Shown piece after piece: positions 17,273 through 25,250 of a DNA stretch of 64,000 bases (positions are counted from its first letter, which is position 1; the number at the start of each line of letters is the position of its first letter). Both the position numbers and the translations under genes were made by a program. Origin of the DNA: an uncultured Myxococcales bacterium (GTDB lineage Bacteria > Myxococcota_A > UBA9042); NCBI GenBank assembly GCA_903929795.1, contig CAIYWC010000195.1, positions 40,318-104,317 of the forward strand, written 5' to 3'. A model generated the notes under the pieces. That model had not been told where the DNA came from, ran no database searches, and worked only from the letters and a program-made list of their open reading frames with translations.

Positions 17273-18331
17273 ATGACCATGAAAAACGCCTGCCTGACCG
17301 CTCTTGTCCTGTCCTGGCCGCAACTGGCGCTAAGCCAGCCGCCGCCCGCGCCCACGCTGGCGCCCGCCGTCGCGCCGGAAGACGTCGATCAGGTCGAGGA
17401 GAGCCAGCTGGTGCACGGCGTGCAGACTTCCGCGCGCGTGTACACCAAGGACGCTGCGACCGGGCGCGCGGCGGCCCAGGCGGCGTTGCGCGAAATCATG
17501 CGTATTTACGACAAGTTTGACCTGCACGTGCGCGAATCCGAGGCGGCGGCGATCAACGGCGCAGGCGGCAGCGACGAGGCGATGGTCAGTGAGGAGACTT
17601 TTGCGCTCCTGACGCGTATGCTGGACCTGTGTCGTCGGTCAAATGGCGCGTATGATCCGACGGTTGCCTCCTATGACTTTCTGTGGAACTTCGGCAATCG
17701 CCCCTTTGTCCGCCCGCTGGCTGATGAAATCGCGGGTCGGCGCAAAATGACGGGCTGCGACAAGGTGATCCTCAAACCGCAAAACCGCGCGGTGCGCCTG
17801 CCGATTCCGGGAACGCGCGTCACGTTCGCGGGCGTGCTGCACGGTTTTGCCATGGAGCGCAGCGCGGAGGTGCTGCGCAAGGCCGGCTTGAACGACTTTC
17901 GCATCCGCATCGGCAACGACCAGTTCGCGCAAGGCCGCGTGGGCACACGGCATTGGCTGACGACCGCGCCGAACACGCGCATGCCCGACGAGCAACCGCT
18001 GCAAGTGTATTTGACGAGCCAGGCGGCGGTGACGGTCTCGGACAGCGACCGATTTGTCATCAAGAACGGCAAGCGCTACCACGATGGCCTCGATCCGCGC
18101 ACCGGAATGCCGGCGGAGGGGACGGTGCAGGCGACGGTCATCGCGACGGATCCAACGATGGCGGGCGCGATGGCGCGCGCGGTGTTTGTGCTGGGACCCA
18201 AGGCGGGTCTGGCGCTGCTGGCGCACGACAAACAGGCCGAAGGCTTCGTCATTGACGCGACCGGCAAGCTCTGGGCTTCGCCGGCGATGAGCGAATACGC
18301 CCACCTCCCGGCGAGGATCCCAGTTGAGTAG
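17273..18331 (+). CDS. apbE: ApbE-like FAD:protein FMN transferase (divergent)
   Basis: ApbE enzymes attach FMN covalently to Thr of exported flavoproteins such as Nqr/Rnf subunits. This 352-residue protein has an N-terminal signal-like segment (MTMKNACLTALVLSWPQLALS), the FDLHVRESEAAAIN helix, FALLTRMLDLCRRSNGAYDPTV, and the strong C-terminal block HDGLDPRTGMPAEG with DPTMAGAMARAVFVLGP. However, the usual GGIAKGY loop is AGVLHGF, with His replacing the conserved Lys, and the normally acidic GGD segment reads RIGNDQF. Activity is therefore uncertain: it may be a divergent transferase or a binding-only homologue. The ATG at 17273 is chosen because it gives the signal peptide; 17279 is also possible. 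Confidence 0.75.
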   Translation: MTMKNACLTALVLSWPQLALSQPPPAPTLAPAVAPEDVDQVEESQLVHGVQTSARVYTKDAATGRAAAQAALREIMRIYDKFDLHVRESEAAAINGAGGSDEAMVSEETFALLTRMLDLCRRSNGAYDPTVASYDFLWNFGNRPFVRPLADEIAGRRKMTGCDKVILKPQNRAVRLPIPGTRVTFAGVLHGFAMERSAEVLRKAGLNDFRIRIGNDQFAQGRVGTRHWLTTAPNTRMPDEQPLQVYLTSQAAVTVSDSDRFVIKNGKRYHDGLDPRTGMPAEGTVQATVIATDPTMAGAMARAVFVLGPKAGLALLAHDKQAEGFVIDATGKLWASPAMSEYAHLPARIPVE

Positions 18332-18361
18332 CCCGCGCGAGCAGCGGGCGGATTGGGTGAT

Positions 18362-19363
18362 ATGCGCTTGAAATATCTGCTGATTCTGCTGGTGCTGGAT
18401 CTGACGGCTTGCGTGGATGCCCCGGCTGAGCGGCCAGCTGCGGCATATGGCGCGACGGCGCACGCGCTGACGGCGGCGGAGTACGCGCTGGCGACCTGGA
18501 TCACCAGCCCGAATTTCGACGCGATGAGCCGTAAGCCGGGCGACGTCACGATCATCGTCATCCACACCACCGAGGGCACGTACCAGAGCGCGATTGACTG
18601 GTTTGCCGACCCGGCATCGCAGGTTTCCGCGCACTACATCGTGTCCAAAACCGGCGAGATCACGCAGATGGTCCACGAAAAGGACAAGGCGTGGCATGTC
18701 CTGGCGTCGAACAGCTACACGATCGGCATCGAGCACGAGGGGATGATCGAGGACTCGAACTGGGTGACCGAGCCGATGCTGGACGCGTCGGCGCAACTGT
18801 GCTGTTACCTCCTGAAAAAATGGCAGATTCCGGCGACGCGCGACCACATCAAGGGCCATGTGGAGCTGCCGAACCAGACGCACAAGGATCCCGGCGCGTA
18901 CTGGCCGTGGGACACGTACATGACCAAGGTCGCGGCGTGCATGGGCGCGCCGACCGTGCCGTGCGGCAGCTGCGACGACAAAAATGTTTGCACGACGGAT
19001 AGTTGCGTCGCCGGGGCCTGCGCGCATACGCCGACGGATGGCAGGTGTGAAGACGGCGACCCGTGCACGGTCGGCGACCACTGCGCGCAAGGCTTGTGCC
19101 TGCCGGGCCCTGCGACCGGCTGTGGTGCCGACGCCGTTTCTGCCGATGCCGCGCGGCCCGATAGCGGAGCGCCGGACAGCGGAGGCCCAACTGGCCGGGA
19201 TGGCGTGAACGCGGCCGATAGCAGCGTGAGCGGTTCGGCGACCAGCGCGGCGGTTGGCAAAGCGGGCGGCTGTCAGGCGGGGGCCGGCGGCAGCGCTTCG
19301 CTCGTTGCTGCGGCCTGCGCGCTCGTCCTGGGTCTCTTGCTCCGCCTGCGTCGCCGGGCATGA
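18362..19363 (+). CDS. N-acetylmuramoyl-L-alanine amidase lipoprotein with MYXO-CTERM-like tail
   Basis: Predicted peptidoglycan amidase of the Amidase_2 (PGRP/AmpD) fold, 333 residues. Lipobox LTAC gives Cys17. The catalytic domain spans ~55-195: zinc ligands His68 in VIHTTEG, His174 and Asp176 in THKDPG, and Glu124 in IGIEHEG. Two Cys-rich modules (200-250) and an Asp/Ser/Pro linker follow. The C-terminus is a tripartite anchor: Gly-Gly-Cys (Cys304), a Gly-rich turn, a hydrophobic helix and RLRRRA, closely like MYXO-CTERM. Having both an N-terminal lipobox and a C-terminal sorting tail is unusual. The stop overlaps the next start (ATGA). Confidence 0.88.
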   Translation: MRLKYLLILLVLDLTACVDAPAERPAAAYGATAHALTAAEYALATWITSPNFDAMSRKPGDVTIIVIHTTEGTYQSAIDWFADPASQVSAHYIVSKTGEITQMVHEKDKAWHVLASNSYTIGIEHEGMIEDSNWVTEPMLDASAQLCCYLLKKWQIPATRDHIKGHVELPNQTHKDPGAYWPWDTYMTKVAACMGAPTVPCGSCDDKNVCTTDSCVAGACAHTPTDGRCEDGDPCTVGDHCAQGLCLPGPATGCGADAVSADAARPDSGAPDSGGPTGRDGVNAADSSVSGSATSAAVGKAGGCQAGAGGSASLVAAACALVLGLLLRLRRRA

Positions 19364-20094
19364 CGTCGCACGTGGACCGCAACCTGCTGACCGGCCTCGC
19401 CATTTCGCTTGCGCTCGCCGCCGTGCTTGCGCTGGCCGTGCTCCGCTTGCCGCCGCGGCCCTTTCACGCGTCGCCACCTGCGCCGCCGGAGCCGCGGGCA
19501 TCGTCAGCTTGGGCGGAACCGCGCGACATCGATTGGCGTCCCCGCGCGGCGCACGCCGCCCCGCAACCCGCCGACTCCGCACCGCCTGCCGCGGCCTCTG
19601 CCAAGACACGGCCCCAAGCCCGCGCGCGCGCGGCCGTTGGCGGGATCGCCGTTGCTGCTGGGCCAACCGGCGCTGTGGCTGTTCCGGCGGCGTCTGGGGC
19701 TGCGGGTGCGGCGGTCCCAGCGGAAGTTGCCGCTGTTGGCGCGGATGGCCAGGGCGCAGGTGCATCCGCGGCGGGTGCGGGCGCCGGCGCGGGCGACGCG
19801 GTGTACGGTCTGGGCGACGTGGACGTCCCGCCGCAGCCGCTGACGCCGTTGGACGCGCCGTTTCCGCCGAATGCGCAGCGCTTGGGCCTGTCCGCCCAAG
19901 TGTTGTTGACGTTGGTCCTGGACGTGGAGGGGCGCGTGGCGCACGTGGATGCCCGGTGCACGGGCTGCGATCCGAGCTTTTTGCGCGCCGCCCGCGACGC
20001 CGCCCGCACGTGGCGTTTCGCGCCCGCGCGCCTGCATGGCCAGACCGTGCGCGTGCGCGTAGAGAAACCGCTGGTTTTTGAGCTGGACGAGTAG
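19360..20094 (+). CDS. TonB-like energy transducer protein
   Basis: Protein of 244 residues with one N-terminal transmembrane helix (~10-30), a long Ala/Pro/Gly-rich periplasmic spacer (~35-150) and a C-terminal domain (~165-244) of the TonB family: PPNAQRLGLSAQVLLTLVLDVEGRVAHVDA, ARDAARTWRFAPARLHGQTV and a terminal VRVEKPLVFEL strand. TonB proteins couple the inner-membrane ExbBD motor to outer-membrane receptors. No exbB or exbD lies nearby. Translation is coupled to the preceding amidase gene through an ATGA overlap, so an envelope role linked to the amidase is possible but inferred. Confidence 0.82.
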   Translation: MTSHVDRNLLTGLAISLALAAVLALAVLRLPPRPFHASPPAPPEPRASSAWAEPRDIDWRPRAAHAAPQPADSAPPAAASAKTRPQARARAAVGGIAVAAGPTGAVAVPAASGAAGAAVPAEVAAVGADGQGAGASAAGAGAGAGDAVYGLGDVDVPPQPLTPLDAPFPPNAQRLGLSAQVLLTLVLDVEGRVAHVDARCTGCDPSFLRAARDAARTWRFAPARLHGQTVRVRVEKPLVFELDE

Positions 20095-20100
20095 GGCACC

Positions 20101-21249
20101 ATGGAACTTCGGATGCACGATAGCCTCGGCGCGCTGGCGCCCGCGGCCTGGGACGCGCTGATCGGCGAGCACTGGCCGTTCCTGGAGCACGCGTTCCTGT
20201 ATGGCCTGGAGCTGACCGCGTGCGTGGGCGGCCAGACGGGCTGGCAGCCGCTGCCGCTGGGCGTCTACGACGGCGATGCGCTCGTGGCGGCGGCTCCGCT
20301 GTACCTGCGCACGGATTCCTACGGCGAGTTCATTTTCGACTGGGCATGGGCCGATTTCTACCACCGCAACGGCGTGCCGTATTATCCAAAACTGACGGTC
20401 GCGCCGCCGTTTACGCCGGCGACCGGGCCGCGGTTGCTTGTGCATCCGGGGCATCCGCAGCCCGATCGCCTGCGCGCGCTGCTGGCGGAGGGCATCCAGG
20501 CGGTGGCTGCGCGGGTGGGTGCGTCGGGCGCGCACGTGCTGTTTTGCCAGCCGCATGAGGCGGAGCTGCTCGCAGGGCTGGGCTGGATCCCACGCAAGAC
20601 GGTGCAGACGGAGTGGAATAATCCCAACCGGCTGAAATTCGAGGATTTTCTGGCGTCGCTACGGGCGCCGGCGCGCAAGGATATCCGCAAGGAGCGGCGC
20701 AAAGTGGCGGACCTGGGGCTGGACATCCAGACCCTGCGCGGTGACCAGCTGGACGCCGCCGGCTGGCGGGCGCTGCGGCGGTTCTACGAACTGAACGTGG
20801 CGCGGCACGGCGCAGAAGCCTACTTGACGCCGGCGTTCTTTGAGCACCTGCAACGTAATCTACCACATCGCATTCTCGCCTGTATGGCTCAGGAATCTAG
20901 GCAGTTTGTTGCGGGTACGCTGAGCCTGCAAAAGGGCCAGCACCTCTACGGTCGCTACTGGGGCTGCGACATCGAACGGCCGTTTCTGCACTTTGAGCTG
21001 GCGTTCTACCGGCTGATGGACGCGTGCATCGCGCACGGCTGGACGCACTTTGAGCCCGGCGCCGGCGGTGGTCACAAGCTCAACCGCGGGATGCTGCCGG
21101 TGCTTGTCGACAGCGCGCACTGGCTGGCGCATCCGGCGTTTCGCCAGGTCATCGGCGACCACGTGGCGCGCGAGCGCGTGGCGATGGCCGAGCACGCCGC
21201 GGACATGACGCTGCACGCGACGGTCAAGCGCGACGTCCTGTTGCCGTGA
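20101..21249 (+). CDS. FemAB-like (COG3146) GNAT-fold acyltransferase
   Basis: Protein of 382 residues matching the COG3146 / FemAB-like family along its full length. Diagnostic stretches are PFLEHAFLYGLE, TGWQPLPLGVYDGD, AAPLYLRTDSYGEFIFDWAWADFY, YYPKLTVAPPFTPATGPRLL, RKDIRKERRKV and YGRYWGCDIERPFLHFELAFY. Members are annotated as predicted peptidoglycan-related N-acyltransferases but their substrates are not established. It is cytoplasmic with no signal peptide. It starts 6 bp after the TonB-like gene and so belongs to the amidase-TonB operon, a context that agrees with a cell-envelope role. Confidence 0.87.
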   Translation: MELRMHDSLGALAPAAWDALIGEHWPFLEHAFLYGLELTACVGGQTGWQPLPLGVYDGDALVAAAPLYLRTDSYGEFIFDWAWADFYHRNGVPYYPKLTVAPPFTPATGPRLLVHPGHPQPDRLRALLAEGIQAVAARVGASGAHVLFCQPHEAELLAGLGWIPRKTVQTEWNNPNRLKFEDFLASLRAPARKDIRKERRKVADLGLDIQTLRGDQLDAAGWRALRRFYELNVARHGAEAYLTPAFFEHLQRNLPHRILACMAQESRQFVAGTLSLQKGQHLYGRYWGCDIERPFLHFELAFYRLMDACIAHGWTHFEPGAGGGHKLNRGMLPVLVDSAHWLAHPAFRQVIGDHVARERVAMAEHAADMTLHATVKRDVLLP

Positions 21250-21332
21250 CCCGGACGTTGCGCGCAGGTGGCCAAACTCCTATCCTTTCGCCATCGCGCG
21301 GTGGTGGGCATGCGCCGCGCGGGGGAGTTCCC

Positions 21333-22430
21333 ATGCGACATTTTGCGGCAAGAAGCTTGGTTCCTGGTGCGCTGGCGCTGGCGCTCGCAGCGTGTGGTTC
21401 GACGACGGGCAGCGCTCCGATCGTGGCGGACGACGCCGCGCAAGATGGCGCGCTGGCGGATTCCGCCGGGACCGACGCTGTCGCCGAACCTGACGGGACC
21501 GCAGTTGATGCGCCCGATGGCGCTTTCCCCGACGTTGCCGCCGAGATCGCGCCCGACGTGAATCCGGACGCAGATGTGCCTGATGTTGCATCGGATTCGG
21601 ATATTACCGCGCCGAGCAACTGCGGTGGAAAGACATCGGTGGCGTGCCCGAGCGGCCAGTTCTGCGCCACGCCGGACGGCCAGTGCGGCGCCATCGGACA
21701 TTGCGCGTCCGAGCCGCAGCTGTGCCCCGCGCTTGCCATGCTGGTCTGCGGCTGCGACGGCAAGACCTACGGCAACAGCTGCAATGCCAACAGCGTCGGC
21801 GTCAGCGTCAACACCACCGGCGCGTGCAGCAGTCCCAGCTCATGCGGCGGACCTGCGGATATCCTGTGCAATTCCGGACAGTTCTGCGAACTGCTGAGCT
21901 GCGGTTCCTCGGCATTCGGCAACTGCCTCGCGTCGCCGGTCGGCTGCCCCAAGAACCTGTCACCGGTCTGCGGCTGCGACGGCGTCACGTACGGCAACGA
22001 CTGCCTGCGCCAGGTCGCGGGCGTCGGCAAGGCGTCCGACGGCAGCTGCCCGGCGGCCGGCGCGTGCACCATCGGCGTCGCTTCGAGCTGCGGCGCCAAC
22101 CAGCTGTGCCGCGCGGCGACCACCGGCACGTGCAGCGGCACCGGCAGTTGCGTGGGCATCCCGACGCCATGCCCGATGATCGTGTTGCCAGTCTGCGGCT
22201 GCGACGGCAACACCTACAACAACGGCTGCGAAGCGAACAACGCCGGCACCAACGTCGCCAGCAACGGCAAGTGCGGCAGCACGACCGGCTGCACCACAAC
22301 CAAGGATTGTCCTTCGGGTCTTTCGTGCAAGTCTGGCACCTGTGGCACGTGTCCGGGCATCATGTGTACCGCGATCGCGTGCCCGCAAGGCCAAATCAAG
22401 GACCAGTGCTGCAATTGCTACACGCCGTGA
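21333..22430 (+). CDS. Lipoprotein with Kazal-type repeats
   Basis: Lipoprotein of 365 residues (lipobox LALAAC, Cys21). An Asp/Ala/Pro-rich linker runs to about residue 90, then a Cys-rich region with three Kazal-type motifs: VCGCDGKTYGNSCNAN, VCGCDGVTYGNDCLRQ and VCGCDGNTYNNGCEAN. The last ~45 residues form a separate Cys-rich knot ending CCNCYTP. Kazal domains are serine-protease inhibitors; the reactive loops precede these motifs but their P1 residues cannot be read with confidence. The ATG at 21333 is chosen for its GGGGAG ribosome site and the signal peptide. Protection against its own or foreign proteases is inference. Confidence 0.85.
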   Translation: MRHFAARSLVPGALALALAACGSTTGSAPIVADDAAQDGALADSAGTDAVAEPDGTAVDAPDGAFPDVAAEIAPDVNPDADVPDVASDSDITAPSNCGGKTSVACPSGQFCATPDGQCGAIGHCASEPQLCPALAMLVCGCDGKTYGNSCNANSVGVSVNTTGACSSPSSCGGPADILCNSGQFCELLSCGSSAFGNCLASPVGCPKNLSPVCGCDGVTYGNDCLRQVAGVGKASDGSCPAAGACTIGVASSCGANQLCRAATTGTCSGTGSCVGIPTPCPMIVLPVCGCDGNTYNNGCEANNAGTNVASNGKCGSTTGCTTTKDCPSGLSCKSGTCGTCPGIMCTAIACPQGQIKDQCCNCYTP

Positions 22431-22453
22431 CGGCGAGCCAAGGAGAGCGGACG

Positions 22454-22738
22454 ATGGACGATATTCGGATTGACCGGCAGACGGCGCACCGGCTGGTGGC
22501 GGAAGGTGCCAAGCTGATTGACGCGCGCACGCCCGAGGAGAACGCGGGCGGGGCGCTGCCGGGTGCGATCAACGTGCCGGTGCAAGTGATTGGCGAGCAG
22601 ATCGAGCGGTTCGCCAAGCCCGAGGAGACGATCGTGTTATATTGCCGCTCCGGCGGTCGCAGCGACATGGCCGCGCGGATCCTGCGCAGCATGGGCTACC
22701 ACAAGGCCTACAACATGGGCGGAATTCACGAGTGGTGA
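22454..22738 (+). CDS. Rhodanese-like domain protein
   Basis: Small cytoplasmic protein of 94 residues consisting of one rhodanese domain. It has the LIDARTPEENAGGALPGAINVP motif region and the active-site loop YCRSGGRS, with catalytic Cys and the six-residue loop typical of single-domain sulfurtransferases (GlpE/PspE-like). It may transfer sulfane sulfur to cyanide or a protein acceptor. The AGGAGAG ribosome site lies 7 bp before the ATG. The next gene, a CarF-like desaturase, starts 3 bp after the stop, so the two are almost certainly co-transcribed. Confidence 0.92.
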   Translation: MDDIRIDRQTAHRLVAEGAKLIDARTPEENAGGALPGAINVPVQVIGEQIERFAKPEETIVLYCRSGGRSDMAARILRSMGYHKAYNMGGIHEW

Positions 22739-22741
22739 CCC

Positions 22742-23458
22742 ATGGCTGAACACGCGCAACCGCACGGCATGACGCCGCACCGGCTGCTGGAAATCGCGGG
22801 AATTACTGCGTTCGCGGCGCTGGAGCTTTGGCTGGCGCAGCGGGTCTGGCACGCGGCGGCGACCTGGCAGTCGGCAGTGACCTTGGCGCTGGCGGCGCTG
22901 GCGGGCTATCTGGCGGCCGATTTTGGCAGCGGCATGGCGCACTGGGCTTTTGACCGCTACGGCACGGAGCAGACGCCGGTGGTCGGACAGAATTTCATCA
23001 AGCCCTTTCGCGAGCACCACGTGGACCCAAAGGGCATGACGCTGCATGATTTTGTCGAGACCAACGGCAACAATTGTATCGCCACGGCGCCGGTCGTTGC
23101 GCTGGGGCTGACGGCGAACTTCGGCAGCCAGACCGGGCTTTTTGCCGCGATGTTCTGTGGCTCGATGTCGCTTTTTGTCTTTGGTACCAACCAGTTTCAC
23201 AAGTGGTCGCACGAGGACACCCCGCCGGCGTGGGTGCGCGGTCTGCAGCGGGCCCACCTCATCCTGGGCGTGGCGCACCACGACAAGCACCACCTGGCGC
23301 CGTTTGACCGGTACTATTGCATCACCAGCGGGCTCTTGAATCCGCTGCTGACGCGTGTGCAGTTCTTTGCCCGCTTGGAAGCGCTGATCTTTCGCCTCTC
23401 GGGCGTGCGCGCGGGCCAGGGCGATGCGCAGTACGCGTCGGCGCGCAACATCTCGTAA
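22742..23458 (+). CDS. carF: CarF/TMEM189-type plasmanylethanolamine desaturase
   Basis: Membrane desaturase (238 aa) expected to introduce the vinyl-ether double bond into alkyl ether phospholipids, making plasmalogens; in Myxococcus CarF this is needed for light-induced singlet-oxygen signalling. The TMEM189/Kua signature is very clear: FREHHVDPKGMTLHDFVETNGNN at 89-111, with HKWSHE (153-158) and AHHDKHH (178-184). The conserved His set is complete (His67, 92, 93, 102, 153, 157, 179, 180, 183, 184). Two or more hydrophobic segments (18-35, 43-60, 115-148) place it in the membrane. No ether-lipid synthase (ElbD or agps-like) is visible in the window. Confidence 0.92.
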   Translation: MAEHAQPHGMTPHRLLEIAGITAFAALELWLAQRVWHAAATWQSAVTLALAALAGYLAADFGSGMAHWAFDRYGTEQTPVVGQNFIKPFREHHVDPKGMTLHDFVETNGNNCIATAPVVALGLTANFGSQTGLFAAMFCGSMSLFVFGTNQFHKWSHEDTPPAWVRGLQRAHLILGVAHHDKHHLAPFDRYYCITSGLLNPLLTRVQFFARLEALIFRLSGVRAGQGDAQYASARNIS

Positions 23459-23465
23459 ATGTTGG

Positions 23466-24206
23466 CTATTTCCCCAGGACCACGATCACCCAGGCGTCGT
23501 ACAGCGCGTGTGTCCAGGCGGCGACCGCAAAGCCGCGGGTCAGAAACAGCGCGGCAAAAAGCATCCCGGAAACGGCGCGAAACACGAACGACGTGACCGC
23601 AAACGGCTCGCCCAGGTAGTGCGCCAGCGAAAAAATCACGCTGGACACGCAGACCAGCGCGACCAGGCGCAGCGATGGTTTTTGCCAATCGCGGCCAAGC
23701 CAGAGCCGACCGACGACGCCGATGCCGCCGAGGCGAAAGAACAGCTCCTCGTGCAACCCCGCGCCAGCACTCACGATTAGCCCGGCGATCAGGCCGAAAT
23801 GCCGTGCGTCCCGCGTGTCCGTGGCCAGCCCGAGCAGCGACCGCGTCGCCATGGAGGACAGCATCCCGGTGACGAATGCGTAGAGCAGGCATTCCGCCAG
23901 CAGCGGCAACAACCACTGGGGATTCAAGCGATTTTGGCGCCGCAGCCACAGGAATAGCCCGACGTCCGCGAGCGCGAGCCCGCCGTAGAAGCTGACGTAG
24001 ATCGCGGTCGGATTGGCCGCGTGCGCCATCAGCCGGGACAGCGCGCTGGAGATGAGGTCGACGCCGTTGCGCGCCTCGGGCACGAGCGTGATGCCCGCGC
24101 CGTAAAACAGCAGCAGCGGCAGCGCGAGGACCGCAGACTGCGTACCGCCCGACGAGTGCCGAAAGTAGTTGCCGAGCGCGCTGTTGGATTTGGCGAGGAC
24201 GGCCAT
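23466..24206 (-). CDS. CPBP family intramembrane metalloprotease (CAAX/Abi)
   Basis: Polytopic membrane protein of 246 residues. The CPBP motifs are present in order: EELFFR (motif 1, Glu-Glu then Arg) in the GAGLHEELFFRLGG segment, SLAHYLG (motif 2, His), and WTHALYD (motif 3, His). These form the intramembrane glutamate metalloprotease active site. Members act in CAAX processing, bacteriocin self-immunity or unknown roles. The ATG at 24206 follows AGGAGG. It is the third gene of a tight minus-strand run after an aminotransferase and a metallophosphoesterase, with a 9 bp gap. Confidence 0.88.
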   Translation of the reverse strand: MAVLAKSNSALGNYFRHSSGGTQSAVLALPLLLFYGAGITLVPEARNGVDLISSALSRLMAHAANPTAIYVSFYGGLALADVGLFLWLRRQNRLNPQWLLPLLAECLLYAFVTGMLSSMATRSLLGLATDTRDARHFGLIAGLIVSAGAGLHEELFFRLGGIGVVGRLWLGRDWQKPSLRLVALVCVSSVIFSLAHYLGEPFAVTSFVFRAVSGMLFAALFLTRGFAVAAWTHALYDAWVIVVLGK

Positions 24207-24215
24207 CGGCGCCTC

Positions 24216-25235
24216 CTACAGGTTGATTGCGTTGCGTTCCAGCAGGGATTTGTCCAGCAAATCCGTGTGTTCTGGCTCAAACACGCCGCGATCCGCGCTC
24301 CACCGCAAGGACGTGATGGCGTGGATACGCGCCGCGTCGATCTCGATGACGTTGAACCGCGCGAGATCACGACCTTTTTTGCTCCACGTCGACGATCCGC
24401 AGCCGATGACCGGAATGTCGCCGCCCAGCGCGACCACTTCCGCGTGTTCCTGCACTGCTTCGTCCAGCTGCGCGGTCTGGGCCATGACCTTGGCCTTACG
24501 CGCCGGCAGGTGGCCCTGGTGCGGATGGTGCGTGTGGCCGTGCAGCACCGCCGTCGCGCGAATCTCGTGCATCACCCGCGCAAACGACTTGCGATCCACC
24601 AGCGACGCGACGTATTCCGCCGCGCCGACGCGGTGATGCAGGTTGTGATGGACCAGCACGAGGCGCACCGTCACCTCCGGCGGCTCCTGCGCGACAAGCT
24701 GGCGCAGGCGGTCCAGCTGCGGCCGGCCGACATGGCCAAAAGCCAGCAACGGCGGCGTCGGGATGGCGCTCGACAGCCCGTACACGCGCACGTGCGGCGC
24801 CGGCGCGCGCATGAACGGGTAGTGCAGGCGGCCCTTGGTCAGCGCCGAATGGTGCTCATCCGCGTCGTCCACCAGGTACTTGCCGAACCATTTCTCAAAC
24901 CGGTGGTGCCGCAGCGCGCCGCGCGTGTACATGTCGTGGTTTCCGGGAATCACGGTCACAAAGCTCGGCGGGCCGATGCGCTCGACGACCTGCAGGACGC
25001 GCTTGAACTCGGAATCGAGCGCCAGGTTGGTCAAATCGCCTGTCAAAATCACATGATCGATGTCGCCTGCCGCCAGCCGGTCGGCCAGTTGCTCGGCGAT
25101 CGACACCGGATGCGCGTTGCGGCGGATGCCCGCGAGGTTCAGCGCACCTGTCACACGTTTGTTGAGAAACTCGTGCCATTGCGTGCCGGCGAGATCCAGC
25201 ACGTGCAAATCGGAAATATGCGCAATCCTGAACAC
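24216..25235 (-). CDS. Calcineurin-like metallophosphoesterase
   Basis: Predicted binuclear-metal phosphoesterase of 339 residues. All family motifs are visible: DLH in HISDLHVLDL, LTGDLTN, PGNHDMY, then VHHNLHH and HGHTHHP. These ligate two metals (commonly Mn or Fe/Zn). The substrate may be a cyclic nucleotide, a nucleotide-sugar lipid such as UDP-diacylglucosamine, or a protein; no specific signature decides. The start is a GTG at 25235 with AAGGA 8 bases before it. It begins 15 bp after the aminotransferase stop and is followed by the CPBP protease gene, suggesting one operon. Confidence 0.87.
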   Translation of the reverse strand: MFRIAHISDLHVLDLAGTQWHEFLNKRVTGALNLAGIRRNAHPVSIAEQLADRLAAGDIDHVILTGDLTNLALDSEFKRVLQVVERIGPPSFVTVIPGNHDMYTRGALRHHRFEKWFGKYLVDDADEHHSALTKGRLHYPFMRAPAPHVRVYGLSSAIPTPPLLAFGHVGRPQLDRLRQLVAQEPPEVTVRLVLVHHNLHHRVGAAEYVASLVDRKSFARVMHEIRATAVLHGHTHHPHQGHLPARKAKVMAQTAQLDEAVQEHAEVVALGGDIPVIGCGSSTWSKKGRDLARFNVIEIDAARIHAITSLRWSADRGVFEPEHTDLLDKSLLERNAINL

Positions 25236-25250
25236 TTGTGGTCCTTGCGG

